Below, piece by piece: positions 37,312 through 46,210 of a DNA stretch of 64,000 nucleotides (its first letter is position 1; each line of letters starts with the position of its first letter). The notes beneath the pieces are model-generated. The model had not been told where the DNA came from, did not search any database, and worked only from the letters and a program-made list of their open reading frames with translations. Made by a program: the position numbers and the translations under genes. The DNA is from Capnocytophaga leadbetteri (GTDB taxonomy: Bacteria; Bacteroidota; Bacteroidia; Flavobacteriales; Flavobacteriaceae). Location of the stretch: the NCBI RefSeq assembly GCF_003054025.1, contig NZ_QBKG01000004.1:62001-126000 (forward strand). Reading direction: 5' to 3'.

Positions 37312-38175
37312 ATGGATAAAAACAGTATTTTGCAGTATAAAAACCAATTTGATGGTATCACTCGTCATATAGAGGGTGAAGATGCCAAAGAGCAAATAGA
37401 GGTTTGGTTTGCTCGTGAATTGCAAACCATATTAGGCTATGCCCGATGGGAGAACTTTTTGGTAGCGATACATAGGGCAGTGGCTTCGTGTAAGTCGCAG
37501 CAAATCAATGTAGATGACCATTTTCGTGAGGTCACGAAAATGGTCGAATTAGGTAGTGGTTCGAAGCGTGAAATTATGGATTTTATGCTTACTCGTTATG
37601 CTTGCTATCTCATTGCTCAGAATGGCGACCCTAAAAAGGAGGAAGTTGCTTTTGCTCAGAGTTATTTTGCTGTGCAAACCCGCAAGGCAGAACTTATAGA
37701 AGAACGTCTTAACTTGCTTTCTCGTTTAGAAACGCGCGATAAACTCAGAAGTGCTGAAAAGCAACTTTCGCAAAACATTTATGAGCGTGGCGTTGATGAT
37801 AAAGGCTTTGCGCGTATCCGTTCTAAAGGTGATACCGCTCTTTTTGGCGGACATACTACTGAGGATATGAAGCTGCGGTTGGGAGTAAAAGCTAACAGAC
37901 CTTTGGCTGATTTCTTGCCAACGCTTACGATTGCTGCTAAAAACCTCGCTACTGAAATGACCAATTACAATGTGGAAAGTAATGATTTGCACGGAGAATC
38001 TGCTATTACGCAGGAACACGTACAGAATAATCAAAGTGTGCGACAAATGTTAGGTCAGCGTGGTATCAAGCCAGAAGAATTGCCTCCCGCTGAAGATATT
38101 AAGAAATTAGAACGCAAAGTCGCACACGATGAGAAAACAATTGCTGAAAACTCTCAAAAATTACCTAAAATATGA
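37312..38175 (+). CDS. dinD: DinD-like DNA damage-inducible protein
   Basis: A 287-residue protein with the DinD/BRO-N layout: N-terminal BRO-N DNA-binding region (VWFARELQTILGYARWENFL and IHRAVASC, about residues 28-60), then MVELGSGSKREIMDFMLTRY, FAVQTRKAELIEERLNLLSR, and a C-terminal helical part with FARIRSKGDTALFGGHTTEDM and the ANRPLADFLP motif. In E. coli DinD is SOS-induced and inhibits RecA filaments; whether this holds here is unknown. A palindrome-like LexA box was not found in the leader. Cytoplasmic, apparently transcribed alone. Confidence 0.88.
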   Translation: MDKNSILQYKNQFDGITRHIEGEDAKEQIEVWFARELQTILGYARWENFLVAIHRAVASCKSQQINVDDHFREVTKMVELGSGSKREIMDFMLTRYACYLIAQNGDPKKEEVAFAQSYFAVQTRKAELIEERLNLLSRLETRDKLRSAEKQLSQNIYERGVDDKGFARIRSKGDTALFGGHTTEDMKLRLGVKANRPLADFLPTLTIAAKNLATEMTNYNVESNDLHGESAITQEHVQNNQSVRQMLGQRGIKPEELPPAEDIKKLERKVAHDEKTIAENSQKLPKI

Positions 38176-38224
38176 TATAAATTCATATAACTGGGATTGC
38201 ACCTAACACCTAAAAAAAATAGCT

Positions 38225-38989
38225 ATGAAACATATTTTAATAACTTTGTTACTATGTGCGTCTTCAATGTATGCACAAAATCCCTTAAAAGGCGAATGGA
38301 TAACCAACACTCTGTTGGGTAACTTCAAAGAAGAAGACTGCAACTTATTTGAACTTACAAAAGACGAAGATGAAGTATCAGGTATTGCAACGGTATTTGA
38401 AAAGAACAACAAAAATCAATATAAATCATCTTACTTTGCCCCTTGTGGCAACGACTGTTTCCCCTCTATAACAGGAACATTTGAGCTTATTGCCCCCTCG
38501 TATGTACGCCTCAATGCCCTAACTTTTGAGCAATATGGCGATTGCGAAAAGAAAAACGAAACGTTGCATAACGATACCGCCGTTTATTACATATACAAAG
38601 TCTCAGATAAGAAAATCTTCTTGGTAAAAAGCACTTCAAGAAATGAAAAAGAAGACGTAGAAAAGGCTAAAAACTATCTGTTGGTAACCGGTATAAAGGA
38701 CAATCTAGTGTATAACCGAAATTACAAAATGAAAGTCAAGACTAAGGGTATAGCACCATTACCTGCACAAATAGAGGAATATGCTACCAATATACTTCAC
38801 TTGAAAAAATTCAAAATACTTGTTTATAACCAATTAAGAGGGGCAGCGGTTTGGGTATTCGCTGTAAAAGATCTCACCACAGGGGCTATAACCTATGTAA
38901 CACAAGAAAATTATATTGATGCAAAGGGTAAAGAAGTCGTTGGCTTTTTTGATTGTACCGAAGCCGAAATGGAAAAGTTCAGAGAGTAA
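38225..38989 (+). CDS. secreted protein of unknown function
   Basis: A 254-residue exported protein with a signal peptide (residues 1-17, ending MYAQ). The mature start NPLKGEWITNTLLGNF resembles the first strand of lipocalin-like domains, and a cysteine cluster follows (CGNDCF near 76-81, C106). No lipobox is present. The C-terminal region (KFKILVYNQLRGAAVWVFAV, then TTGAITYVTQENYID) looks like a second small beta domain. Not recognised as a named family. It follows the dinD-like gene by 49 bases without a clear promoter of its own. Confidence 0.7.
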   Translation: MKHILITLLLCASSMYAQNPLKGEWITNTLLGNFKEEDCNLFELTKDEDEVSGIATVFEKNNKNQYKSSYFAPCGNDCFPSITGTFELIAPSYVRLNALTFEQYGDCEKKNETLHNDTAVYYIYKVSDKKIFLVKSTSRNEKEDVEKAKNYLLVTGIKDNLVYNRNYKMKVKTKGIAPLPAQIEEYATNILHLKKFKILVYNQLRGAAVWVFAVKDLTTGAITYVTQENYIDAKGKEVVGFFDCTEAEMEKFRE

Positions 38990-39121
38990 CACTAGAGATT
39001 TGAGAAATTGTAGGTTTGAGGAGGGGATTTTTTTATTTGGGATTGTAGCTAAAACATTATGGATAAGAATAGAGTGCAAAAAAAGTTTTAATATATTGAT
39101 AGAAAATTTGAGATTATTTTC

Positions 39122-39129
39122 TACTTTTG
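39122..39129 (+). promoter_or_regulatory. -7 promoter box of glnN
   Basis: TACTTTTG, 37 bases before the ATG at 39167. Confidence 0.6.
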
Positions 39130-39166
39130 CCGTGTGTTAGTATTAACCTTTTAACACTTGACCTTT

Positions 39167-41341
39167 ATGTTACGATTTAACGCCCTTAATAGTGTACAAA
39201 ATAAGAAGCCCTTACAAGTGGCTGAAAATGGCAAACGCTCTGAATTGTTTGCCATTAATGTGTTTAACGAGGTGGCAATGCGTCAGTTGATGACACGTGA
39301 AGCTTTTGATGCGGTGATGAACGCTATTCAATACGGCACCAAAATAGACCGGCGTGTGGCTGACCAAGTGGCCGCAGCTATGCGCGACTGGGCTATCTCT
39401 AAAGGGGCTACCCATTATACGCACTGGTTCCAGCCTCTGACGGGTGGTACTGCCGAAAAACACGATGCTTTCTTTGAGCCCGTAACGCGTGATAGTGCTA
39501 TAGAACGTTTTTCGGGTAATCAGCTGGTGCAACAAGAGTCCGATGCGTCTAGCTTTCCTAACGGGGGTATTCGCAATACTTTTGAAGCACGAGGCTATAC
39601 GGCTTGGGACCCTTCGTCGCCACCTTTCGTATATGGTACGGTGCTTTGTATTCCTACTATTTTCATCGCTTATACGGGTGAGGCCTTGGATAACAAAACG
39701 CCCCTACTTAAAGCGTTGAGTGCCATAGACCAAGCTGCTACTGAGGTGGCTCGTTATTTTGATAAGAACGTTAGCAAGGTGACTTGTACGTTAGGGTGTG
39801 AACAAGAGTATTTTCTGATTGACAGAACGCTTGCTACTACACGTCCGGATTTGATGATTACCGGCAGAACGCTCTTAGGACACGAAGCGGCTAAAGGGCA
39901 ACAGCTTGACGACCATTATTTGGGGGCTATCCCGAGCAGGGTGCTTGCCTATATGCGCGATTTGGAACAAGAGTGTTTGTTGCTTGGTATTCCGGTAAAA
40001 ACGCGTCATAATGAGGTAGCGCCTAATCAGTTTGAGTTGGCGCCTATCTTTGGGGAAGCTAACTTGGCAGTAGACCAAAATTCGCTACTGATGGACGTGA
40101 TGCGCAAGGTGGCTGAACGTCACGACTTTGTGGTGCTATTTCACGAAAAACCTTTTGCAGGCGTAAACGGTTCGGGTAAGCACAATAACTGGTCGCTGGT
40201 GACAGATACTGGGGTGAATCTCTTTGCCCCGAGCAAGACTCCTCAGAAAAACTTACAATTCCTCACTTTCTTTATATGCACAATTAAGGCAGTACACGAG
40301 TATGAGCCTTTGTTGCGTGCTTCGGTAGCCTCGGCAACTAATGATTATCGTCTGGGAGCAAATGAAGCTCCGCCTGCTATCGTATCGGTATTTATAGGCG
40401 AACAGCTGAACAAGGTACTCGATGCGCTGGAGAATATGTCGGGTGAGGAGGTTTCGGGTAAAGATAAGACCGAACTGAAGCTGAATGTAGTAGGCAAGAT
40501 ACCAGACCTTTTCCTTGATACTACTGACCGCAATCGCACGTCGCCTTTTGCTTTCACCGGTAATAAATTTGAGTTTCGCGCGGTAGGTTCTAAAGCCAAT
40601 TGCGGCAAGCCTATGATGGTGCTTAACACTATAGTGGCCAAACAGCTTATCGATTTCAAAAAAGAAGTAGATGGCCTAATTGAGGGCGGAATGAAGAAAG
40701 AAGATGCTATCTTTAGGGTATTGCGCGCTTATGTGAAGAGCTCTAAGGCTATCCGTTTTGAAGGCGATGGCTACAGCAAGGCGTGGGAAGAAGAGGCTGC
40801 GCGTAGAGGGCTTTCTAATCATAAGACTACCCCTGAAGCGCTTAGAGAAAACATCACTGATAAAGCGATTGCTCTCTTTGAAGAAATGGGGGTACTGAGC
40901 AAAGTAGAACTTATTGCCCGTTATGAAATTGCCCTTGAAGAGTACGTAAAGACAGTGCAGATAGAGTCGCGTGTATTGGGCGATATTGCGCGTAACCACG
41001 TGGTACCTACGGCAGTGCGCTACCAAAATACGCTGATAGAAAACGTGCGCGGGCTTAAAGAGATTTTCGGTGATGCTTATCAGGAAGTGGCTTCGGAGCA
41101 AATAGAGCTTATTAGGCATATTTCTGAGCACATTAAGGTAATACACAGCACTGTGGAGGCAATGATTGAAGCGAGAAAACGCGCTAACCATCTGGCTACC
41201 TTCGTAGAAAGAGCCGATGCTTATTGCAATGAGGTAAAACCATTCTTTGCCGATATACGTTACCACTGCGATAAACTAGAACTAATGATTGATGATGAGC
41301 TGTGGACTCTGACTAAATATCGCGAACTTTTATTTAACTAA
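39167..41341 (+). CDS. glnN: glutamine synthetase type III
   Basis: A 724-residue GSIII enzyme that condenses ammonia and glutamate to glutamine with ATP. The size and the N-terminal NVFNEVAMRQ and THYTHWFQPLTGGTAEKHD blocks identify type III, the usual form in Bacteroidota. The catalytic core shows LGCEQEYFLIDR, NEVAPNQFELAP, and NGSGKHNNWS (ATP/glutamate site). A TTG at 39158 would extend the frame by three codons, but the ATG 39167 is chosen. An MscS-type gene follows after 13 bases in the same unit. Confidence 0.95.
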   Translation: MLRFNALNSVQNKKPLQVAENGKRSELFAINVFNEVAMRQLMTREAFDAVMNAIQYGTKIDRRVADQVAAAMRDWAISKGATHYTHWFQPLTGGTAEKHDAFFEPVTRDSAIERFSGNQLVQQESDASSFPNGGIRNTFEARGYTAWDPSSPPFVYGTVLCIPTIFIAYTGEALDNKTPLLKALSAIDQAATEVARYFDKNVSKVTCTLGCEQEYFLIDRTLATTRPDLMITGRTLLGHEAAKGQQLDDHYLGAIPSRVLAYMRDLEQECLLLGIPVKTRHNEVAPNQFELAPIFGEANLAVDQNSLLMDVMRKVAERHDFVVLFHEKPFAGVNGSGKHNNWSLVTDTGVNLFAPSKTPQKNLQFLTFFICTIKAVHEYEPLLRASVASATNDYRLGANEAPPAIVSVFIGEQLNKVLDALENMSGEEVSGKDKTELKLNVVGKIPDLFLDTTDRNRTSPFAFTGNKFEFRAVGSKANCGKPMMVLNTIVAKQLIDFKKEVDGLIEGGMKKEDAIFRVLRAYVKSSKAIRFEGDGYSKAWEEEAARRGLSNHKTTPEALRENITDKAIALFEEMGVLSKVELIARYEIALEEYVKTVQIESRVLGDIARNHVVPTAVRYQNTLIENVRGLKEIFGDAYQEVASEQIELIRHISEHIKVIHSTVEAMIEARKRANHLATFVERADAYCNEVKPFFADIRYHCDKLELMIDDELWTLTKYRELLFN

Positions 41342-41354
41342 TAGCTAACTAAGT

Positions 41355-42176
41355 ATGACAGAAATTACTACTTCAGACCTTCAAATACTTTTGAAGACTT
41401 GGACTACAGACCTTATTAAATACGTGCCTACCTTGCTCGGTACTATTGCGCTTTATTACGCTGGTAAGTATATCATTCGCTTTATAACTAAATTGATAAA
41501 GCGCATAATGGAGCGTCGTCAGGTAGACCTTGCCCTACAAAACTTCTTATTGCAGGTAGTGCGCTGGGTACTACACATTGCGCTCTTCCTGACCATAGTA
41601 CAGGTGATAGGACTGCCCGCTACCCAGTTTATTGCTATCATTACCAGTGGTTTCGTAGCAATTGGCTTAGCATTGCAAGGTTCTCTTTCTAACTTTGCTA
41701 GCGGTATAATGATATTGATATTCAAGCCTTTCCGCGTGAGCGATACCATAGAAGCTAACGGACAAAAAGGAACGGTTAAAAATATAGGGCTATTTGCTAC
41801 AACGCTCAATAAACCTGATAACGAAGAGGCTATCATACCTAATACACAGCTATTTGGTAATAGTATTATCAACTACAGTCGAGAAGAGAAAAGAAGGGTG
41901 TATGTGTTAGTAGGTATAGGCTATAGCTCTAGCATACAGAAAGCACGCGAGATACTACTAGAGATAGCCAGCCAAGAGCCTTTAGCCCTTAAAGACCCTG
42001 AGCCTGTAGTGTATGTAGAAGCCCTTGCTGATAGCTCGGTAAACCTATCATTGCGCTATTGGTGTATGAACGCTAACTATAACGAGTGCTATTTTCGTAC
42101 GTTAGAGACCATTAAAGAGCGTTTTGATGCTGCTGGGGTAGAAATACCTTTCCCACAAGTACAAGTGCATCAATAA
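41355..42176 (+). CDS. MscS-family mechanosensitive channel
   Basis: A 273-residue small-conductance mechanosensitive channel. Three N-terminal membrane helices (about 20-115) end in the pore-lining TM3 region GFVAIGLALQGSLSNFASGIMI, followed by the MscS beta domain (FRVSDTIEANGQKGTV, IIPNTQLFGNSIINYS) and the alpha-beta cage. Length equals E. coli MscS. It releases osmolytes on hypo-osmotic shock. It lies 13 bases after glnN and 41 before ilvA; a functional link to nitrogen metabolism is not evident beyond cotranscription, although glutamate and glutamine are osmolytes. Confidence 0.93.
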   Translation: MTEITTSDLQILLKTWTTDLIKYVPTLLGTIALYYAGKYIIRFITKLIKRIMERRQVDLALQNFLLQVVRWVLHIALFLTIVQVIGLPATQFIAIITSGFVAIGLALQGSLSNFASGIMILIFKPFRVSDTIEANGQKGTVKNIGLFATTLNKPDNEEAIIPNTQLFGNSIINYSREEKRRVYVLVGIGYSSSIQKAREILLEIASQEPLALKDPEPVVYVEALADSSVNLSLRYWCMNANYNECYFRTLETIKERFDAAGVEIPFPQVQVHQ

Positions 42177-42217
42177 GCCGATATATTAATAAATTGACAC
42201 ATTAACTTTATAATAAT

Positions 42218-43414
42218 ATGAAATTGCAAGATTTTACTACCGCACGCGAGCATTTGCAAAAAGTGCTCTTACCTACGCATCTTATTTACAGTCCGATTTT
42301 TAGTGAAGAATCAGGAAATCAGATTTATATAAAGCCTGAAAACCTACAGAAGACAGGCGCCTTTAAGATACGTGGGGCTTATAACAAGATTAATAAACTT
42401 ACAGAAGAAGAGAAGAAGCGCGGAGTGATAGCTTCGTCAGCAGGCAATCATGCGCAAGGGGTAGCCTATGCTGCCCGAGAGCTAGGCATCAAAGCAGTGA
42501 TAGTAATGCCTAAAACTACACCCTTGATAAAAGTACAATCGACTAAGAAGTATGGGGCTGAGGTAGTGCTTTACGGCGATGTGTATGACGATGCTTACCA
42601 GAAAGCTAAAGAGCTTGAAGCGCAAGAAGGATATGTATTTGTTCACCCTTTTGACGATATTGATGTATTAGAAGGACAAGGTACTATCGCCCTCGAAATA
42701 CTTGAAGAAATGCCCGATACTGAGGTGATAGTAGTGCCTATAGGCGGCGGCGGACTTATATCGGGTATTGCCGCAGCGGCTAAGATGATTAAACCTGATA
42801 TTAAGATAATAGGGGTAGAGCCTAGCGGAGCGGCATCAGCTACTGAAGCCCTTAAGAAGAACAAGGTCGTTACCCTACCCGAAGCTAATACTATAGCCGA
42901 TGGTACTGCCGTAAAACGCATTGGCGACCTTACTTTTAACTGTATCAAGCAGTACGTAGATGAGGTGGTAACCGTAGATGACTATGAACTGACTGAAGCC
43001 TTTCTACTCTTGGCCGAAAAGCACAAGATTATAGCCGAGAACTCAGGTATATTGCCTTTAGCAGCCCTTAAGAAGCTCACTGAACGCGGCAAGAAAGTAG
43101 TACCTGTAGTGAGTGGCGGTAATATAGATGTACTGATGATATCATCGATGATAGGCAAGGGCTTAATAAGCCGTGATCGTATCTTTAACTTTGCAGTAAG
43201 CATACCTGACCGCCCTGGTGAATTGGCTAAGATTACCCATATCATTGCCGATGTAGGGGCTAATATAGTGAAGTTGGCACACAACCAATTTAAGAACCTA
43301 TCGCGCTTCCGCGACAAAGAGGTACTCATCACGGTAGAGACTAATGGCACTGACCACATACAAGCGCTTGTCGAAGCCTTTGCAGCTAAAGGCTATGAAG
43401 TAACCGCCAAGTAG
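42218..43414 (+). CDS. ilvA: threonine ammonia-lyase (deaminase)
   Basis: A 398-residue PLP enzyme that converts threonine to 2-oxobutanoate, the first step towards isoleucine. K50 in KTGAFKIRG is the Schiff-base lysine, and VPIGGGGLISG is the phosphate-binding loop. The C-terminal part (about 320-398, starting VSIPDRPGELAKI) is a single ACT-like domain. This is the intermediate-length form, between the catabolic TdcB (about 330) and the two-ACT biosynthetic enzyme (about 510). The ACT domain suggests feedback control, perhaps by isoleucine. No other ilv gene is nearby. Confidence 0.9.
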   Translation: MKLQDFTTAREHLQKVLLPTHLIYSPIFSEESGNQIYIKPENLQKTGAFKIRGAYNKINKLTEEEKKRGVIASSAGNHAQGVAYAARELGIKAVIVMPKTTPLIKVQSTKKYGAEVVLYGDVYDDAYQKAKELEAQEGYVFVHPFDDIDVLEGQGTIALEILEEMPDTEVIVVPIGGGGLISGIAAAAKMIKPDIKIIGVEPSGAASATEALKKNKVVTLPEANTIADGTAVKRIGDLTFNCIKQYVDEVVTVDDYELTEAFLLLAEKHKIIAENSGILPLAALKKLTERGKKVVPVVSGGNIDVLMISSMIGKGLISRDRIFNFAVSIPDRPGELAKITHIIADVGANIVKLAHNQFKNLSRFRDKEVLITVETNGTDHIQALVEAFAAKGYEVTAK

Positions 43415-43431
43415 AAATAAGATAAAATAAA

Positions 43432-43470
43432 AGCAAAAAAATAACGGCAAATAGCCGTTATTTTTTTGCT
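43432..43470. terminator. bidirectional Rho-independent terminator
   Basis: AGCAAAAAAATAACGGC and its exact complement GCCGTTATTTTTTTGCT enclose a five-base loop, between the convergent ilvA and hemL genes. Confidence 0.92.
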
Positions 43471-43480
43471 TTATAGGTGC

Positions 43481-44767
43481 TTATAATTCCATTGTTACTC
43501 TTGTGAGTGCTTTGATGGTCTTATCTAAATCTTCATAAGTGATAGCATCATTAAGGAAATAGCTCTCGAAAGCGCTCGGCGGTAGGTAGATACCCTCGCG
43601 TAGCATTCCGTGGAAATACTTCCTAAAACGCGCTGTATCGCTCTTTGATGATGAAGCAAAATCGGTTACAGGCTCTTCAGTAAAGAAGAGAGTAAACATC
43701 GAGCCAAAACTGTTGATTTGGTGCGGTATGCCCGACTTCTCAAGTACCGTATGGAAGCCTTCGTGCAGGTAGGCAGTCTTCTTAGCAAGACTTTCAAATA
43801 CCTCTGGTTGCTCATTAAGAGCAGTGAGCATTGCCAGTCCGGCGCTCATTGCCAGAGGGTTACCGCTTAGAGTACCCGCCTGATATACAGGTCCTTCAGG
43901 TGCTAAATAGCTCATCACCTCTTTGCTACCTGCAAAAGCCCCTACCGGTAGTCCGCCACCAATTACCTTCCCAAAGGTAACAATATCAGCCTTAATACCA
44001 AACACTTCTTGCGCTCCCCCTTTAGCTAAGCGGAAGCCCGTCATCACTTCATCGAATATCAATAAAGCCCCATTGTCAGTACATAGCTGTCTTAATCCTT
44101 CTAGAAAACCTTCAGCAGGAGGTACGCAACCCATATTACCCGCTACAGGCTCGATAATCACGCAGGCTATCTGCTGCGGATTGGCTTCAAAAAGGGCTTT
44201 TACTGAACTCAAATCGTTATAATTTGCCAAAAGTGTATCTTTGGCAGTGCCTTGCGTTACCCCAGGGCTGTTAGGCGTACCAAAAGTAGCACCACCACTA
44301 CCAGCTTCTATCAGAAAAGCATCAGAATGCCCGTGATAACAACCTACGAACTTGATAATCTTCTCTCTACCAGTATAACCACGCGCTAAGCGTATAGCAC
44401 TCATACAAGCCTCAGTACCGCTATTTACAAAGCGAATTTTGTCGATATTAGGCACCATAGAGACAGCCAGCTCGGCTATTTGTACTTCTACTTCGGTAGG
44501 AATACCAAATGAAGTACCTTTTTTAGCACGCTCGGTTACAGCCTCAATCACAGGCGGATAAGCGTGTCCTAAGATAAGAGGGCCCCAAGAGGCGATATAA
44601 TCAATATATTTGCGGTTATCTTCATCGGTCAGATAAGCCCCGCTGGCTTCTTTGATGAAAATAGGATTGCCCCCTACAGCGTTAAAAGCGCGTACAGGCG
44701 AATTAACCCCCCCAGGGAGTACTTGTTGTGCGGCTGCGAATAACTCGCTACTTCTTTTGTAAATCAT
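43481..44767 (-). CDS. hemL: glutamate-1-semialdehyde 2,1-aminomutase
   Basis: A 428-residue class III aminotransferase-fold PLP enzyme that forms 5-aminolevulinate in the C5 pathway of tetrapyrrole synthesis. Hallmarks: [18 protein letters not shown] near the N-terminus (absent from ordinary transaminases), [17 protein letters not shown], the cofactor region [11 protein letters not shown], and K267 in [17 protein letters not shown] as the Schiff-base lysine. Length is normal. No TAnnTTTG box precedes it; the 232-base spacer upstream is filled with repeats, so it may be read from the PfkB-kinase promoter. No other hem gene is present. Confidence 0.95.
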   Translation of the reverse strand: MIYKRSSELFAAAQQVLPGGVNSPVRAFNAVGGNPIFIKEASGAYLTDEDNRKYIDYIASWGPLILGHAYPPVIEAVTERAKKGTSFGIPTEVEVQIAELAVSMVPNIDKIRFVNSGTEACMSAIRLARGYTGREKIIKFVGCYHGHSDAFLIEAGSGGATFGTPNSPGVTQGTAKDTLLANYNDLSSVKALFEANPQQIACVIIEPVAGNMGCVPPAEGFLEGLRQLCTDNGALLIFDEVMTGFRLAKGGAQEVFGIKADIVTFGKVIGGGLPVGAFAGSKEVMSYLAPEGPVYQAGTLSGNPLAMSAGLAMLTALNEQPEVFESLAKKTAYLHEGFHTVLEKSGIPHQINSFGSMFTLFFTEEPVTDFASSSKSDTARFRKYFHGMLREGIYLPPSAFESYFLNDAITYEDLDKTIKALTRVTMEL

Positions 44768-45003
44768 ATCGTTTAGTCTTTAGTTGTTAGTATGTTTTAG
44801 TTGTTAGTCCTTAGTCTTTAGTCGCTAGTATGTTTTAGTCGTTAGTATGTTTTAGTCGTTAGTCCTTAGTCTTTAGTCTTTAGCATCAAAAAAGCGTCTC
44901 TTTCTAGCGACTAGCGACTAACCACTAACGACTAGCTTCAGCGTCTCTTTCTAGCGACTAACGACTAACCACTAACGACTAGCATCTAGCGACTAGCATC
45001 TAG
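44768..45003. repeat. TAGTCGTTAGT-type repeat cluster between hemL and pfkB-type gene
   Basis: The whole spacer is built of TTAGTCGTTAGTCCTTAGTC-like words on one side (44768-44885) and their complements, such as CTAACGACTA and CTAGCGACTA, on the other (44905-45003), so the two halves can fold on each other. Within the second half a 43-base unit beginning GCGTCTCTTTCTAGCGACTA occurs twice in tandem (44894-44936 and 44941-44983). The repeat runs into the last codons of the kinase gene. Confidence 0.85.
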
Positions 45004-45929
45004 CGACTAACAACTATATCAAACTGTGTTAAGTCTTTAAACTGCTGCAATCGTTCCTGCATTTCTTCTTCCGTAAGACTTAGCATACGCTCAGTACCGA
45101 ACTTTTCGATGCAAAACGAGGCTAAATTAGACCCGTGTATAAGGGCATTCTTAAGATTTTCGAAACTATAATCGGCTGTTTTGGCCAAATACCCCGCTAT
45201 ACCACCGGCAAACACATCGCCAGCCCCTGTAGGGTCGAACACTTCAGCCAAAGGTAGGGCAGGGGCAAAGAACACCTTATCGGCGTGGAAAAGCAACGCC
45301 CCGTGTTCGCCTTTCTTAATGATAACGTACTTCACACCCATTGCCATAATGCGTTCGGCAGCCTTTACTAAAGCGTACTCACCCGTTAGTTGGCGAGCTT
45401 CCTCATCGTTGATAGTCAGCACATCTATGCGGGCAATAACCTCCAAAAGTTCTTTGTGGGTATGGGTCATCCAGTAGTTCATCGTGTCCATTATCACCAA
45501 TTTCGGAGGGGTACTCATCTGGTCGAGTACTTTCATTTGCACGCAAGGGTGTAGGTTGCCGAGCATCACTACTTCGGCATCGGTGAATTGGGTAGGCACA
45601 ACAGGACAGAAGTCCGCCAAAACATTAAGCTGGGTATCGAGTGTATCGCGTAAGTTCATATCGTTGTGATACTTACCGCTCCAGAAGAAAGTTTTACCGC
45701 CAGCTACTACCTCTATGCCCGAGGTATCGATATGCCTCTGAGAGAGCGCATCGATAAAAGCGGAAGGATAATCATCGCCTACCACCGATACTACGGCAGA
45801 GGGAGCGTGAAACATAGCGGCTGATAAACTGATATAGTTAGCCGAGCCGCCCATAGTTTTATGGCTTTTTCCGAAAGGAGTTTCAATCTGGTCAAAAGCC
45901 ATACTCCCTACGATTAGTAATTTACTCAT
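45000..45929 (-). CDS. PfkB-family carbohydrate kinase
   Basis: A 309-residue ribokinase-fold sugar or nucleoside kinase. The N-terminal MGGSANYISLSAAMF is the first PfkB signature, and DPTGAGDVFAGGIAGYLA is the second, with the catalytic aspartate in GAGD. The ATG at 45929 is chosen because it follows a TACCTTTG promoter (45949-45956); the longer ORF start is upstream of that box. The last residues V-V-S-R and the stop codon are encoded by the GTTAGTCGCTAG repeat word, so the native C-terminus may have been altered by the repeat. The sugar substrate is unknown. Confidence 0.9.
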   Translation of the reverse strand: MSKLLIVGSMAFDQIETPFGKSHKTMGGSANYISLSAAMFHAPSAVVSVVGDDYPSAFIDALSQRHIDTSGIEVVAGGKTFFWSGKYHNDMNLRDTLDTQLNVLADFCPVVPTQFTDAEVVMLGNLHPCVQMKVLDQMSTPPKLVIMDTMNYWMTHTHKELLEVIARIDVLTINDEEARQLTGEYALVKAAERIMAMGVKYVIIKKGEHGALLFHADKVFFAPALPLAEVFDPTGAGDVFAGGIAGYLAKTADYSFENLKNALIHGSNLASFCIEKFGTERMLSLTEEEMQERLQQFKDLTQFDIVVSR

Positions 45930-45948
45930 TGGTGTTATAATTTCGGGG

Positions 45949-45956
45949 CAAAGGTA
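45949..45956 (-). promoter_or_regulatory. -7 promoter box of PfkB-type gene
   Basis: Reads TACCTTTG on the minus strand, 19 bases before the ATG at 45929. Confidence 0.6.
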
Positions 45957-46023
45957 GGGTATAATTTGCAAATTAGCAAATGAGAAAATTAGCAAATTAG
46001 CAAATTTTGGGTGGCAGTAGAAT

Positions 46024-46129
46024 ATTTTTCTGGTTTTGGGAGGGTTGGTAGATGGTTGTCCTTTTGGTGATGCTATAGTGTTCCTCCAGTGTTCTTATAT
46101 CCTTCCTATATCTGAAGTAAAGGGGAGGT
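46024..46129 (+). repeat. dispersed ~100-base repeat, divergent copy D
   Basis: Begins TTTTTCTGGTTTTGG like copy C and continues with TAGATGGTTGTCC, TTATATCC and GTAAAGGGGAGG, matching the order but not the full sequence of copies A and C. The 11-base units are degenerate. It ends about 50 bases before the TAGCTTTG promoter of the nuclease gene. Confidence 0.4.
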
Positions 46130-46181
46130 ATGGGGGAATATTTTTCTGATTTGACGATTTGCTAATTTGCTAATTATTCTG

Positions 46182-46189
46182 TAGCTTTG
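46182..46189 (+). promoter_or_regulatory. -7 promoter box of YhcG-like gene
   Basis: TAGCTTTG, 21 bases before the ATG at 46211. It supports 46211 as the original translation start. Confidence 0.6.
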
Positions 46190-46210
46190 CGGTATCAAAA
46201 TCTTACCCCT

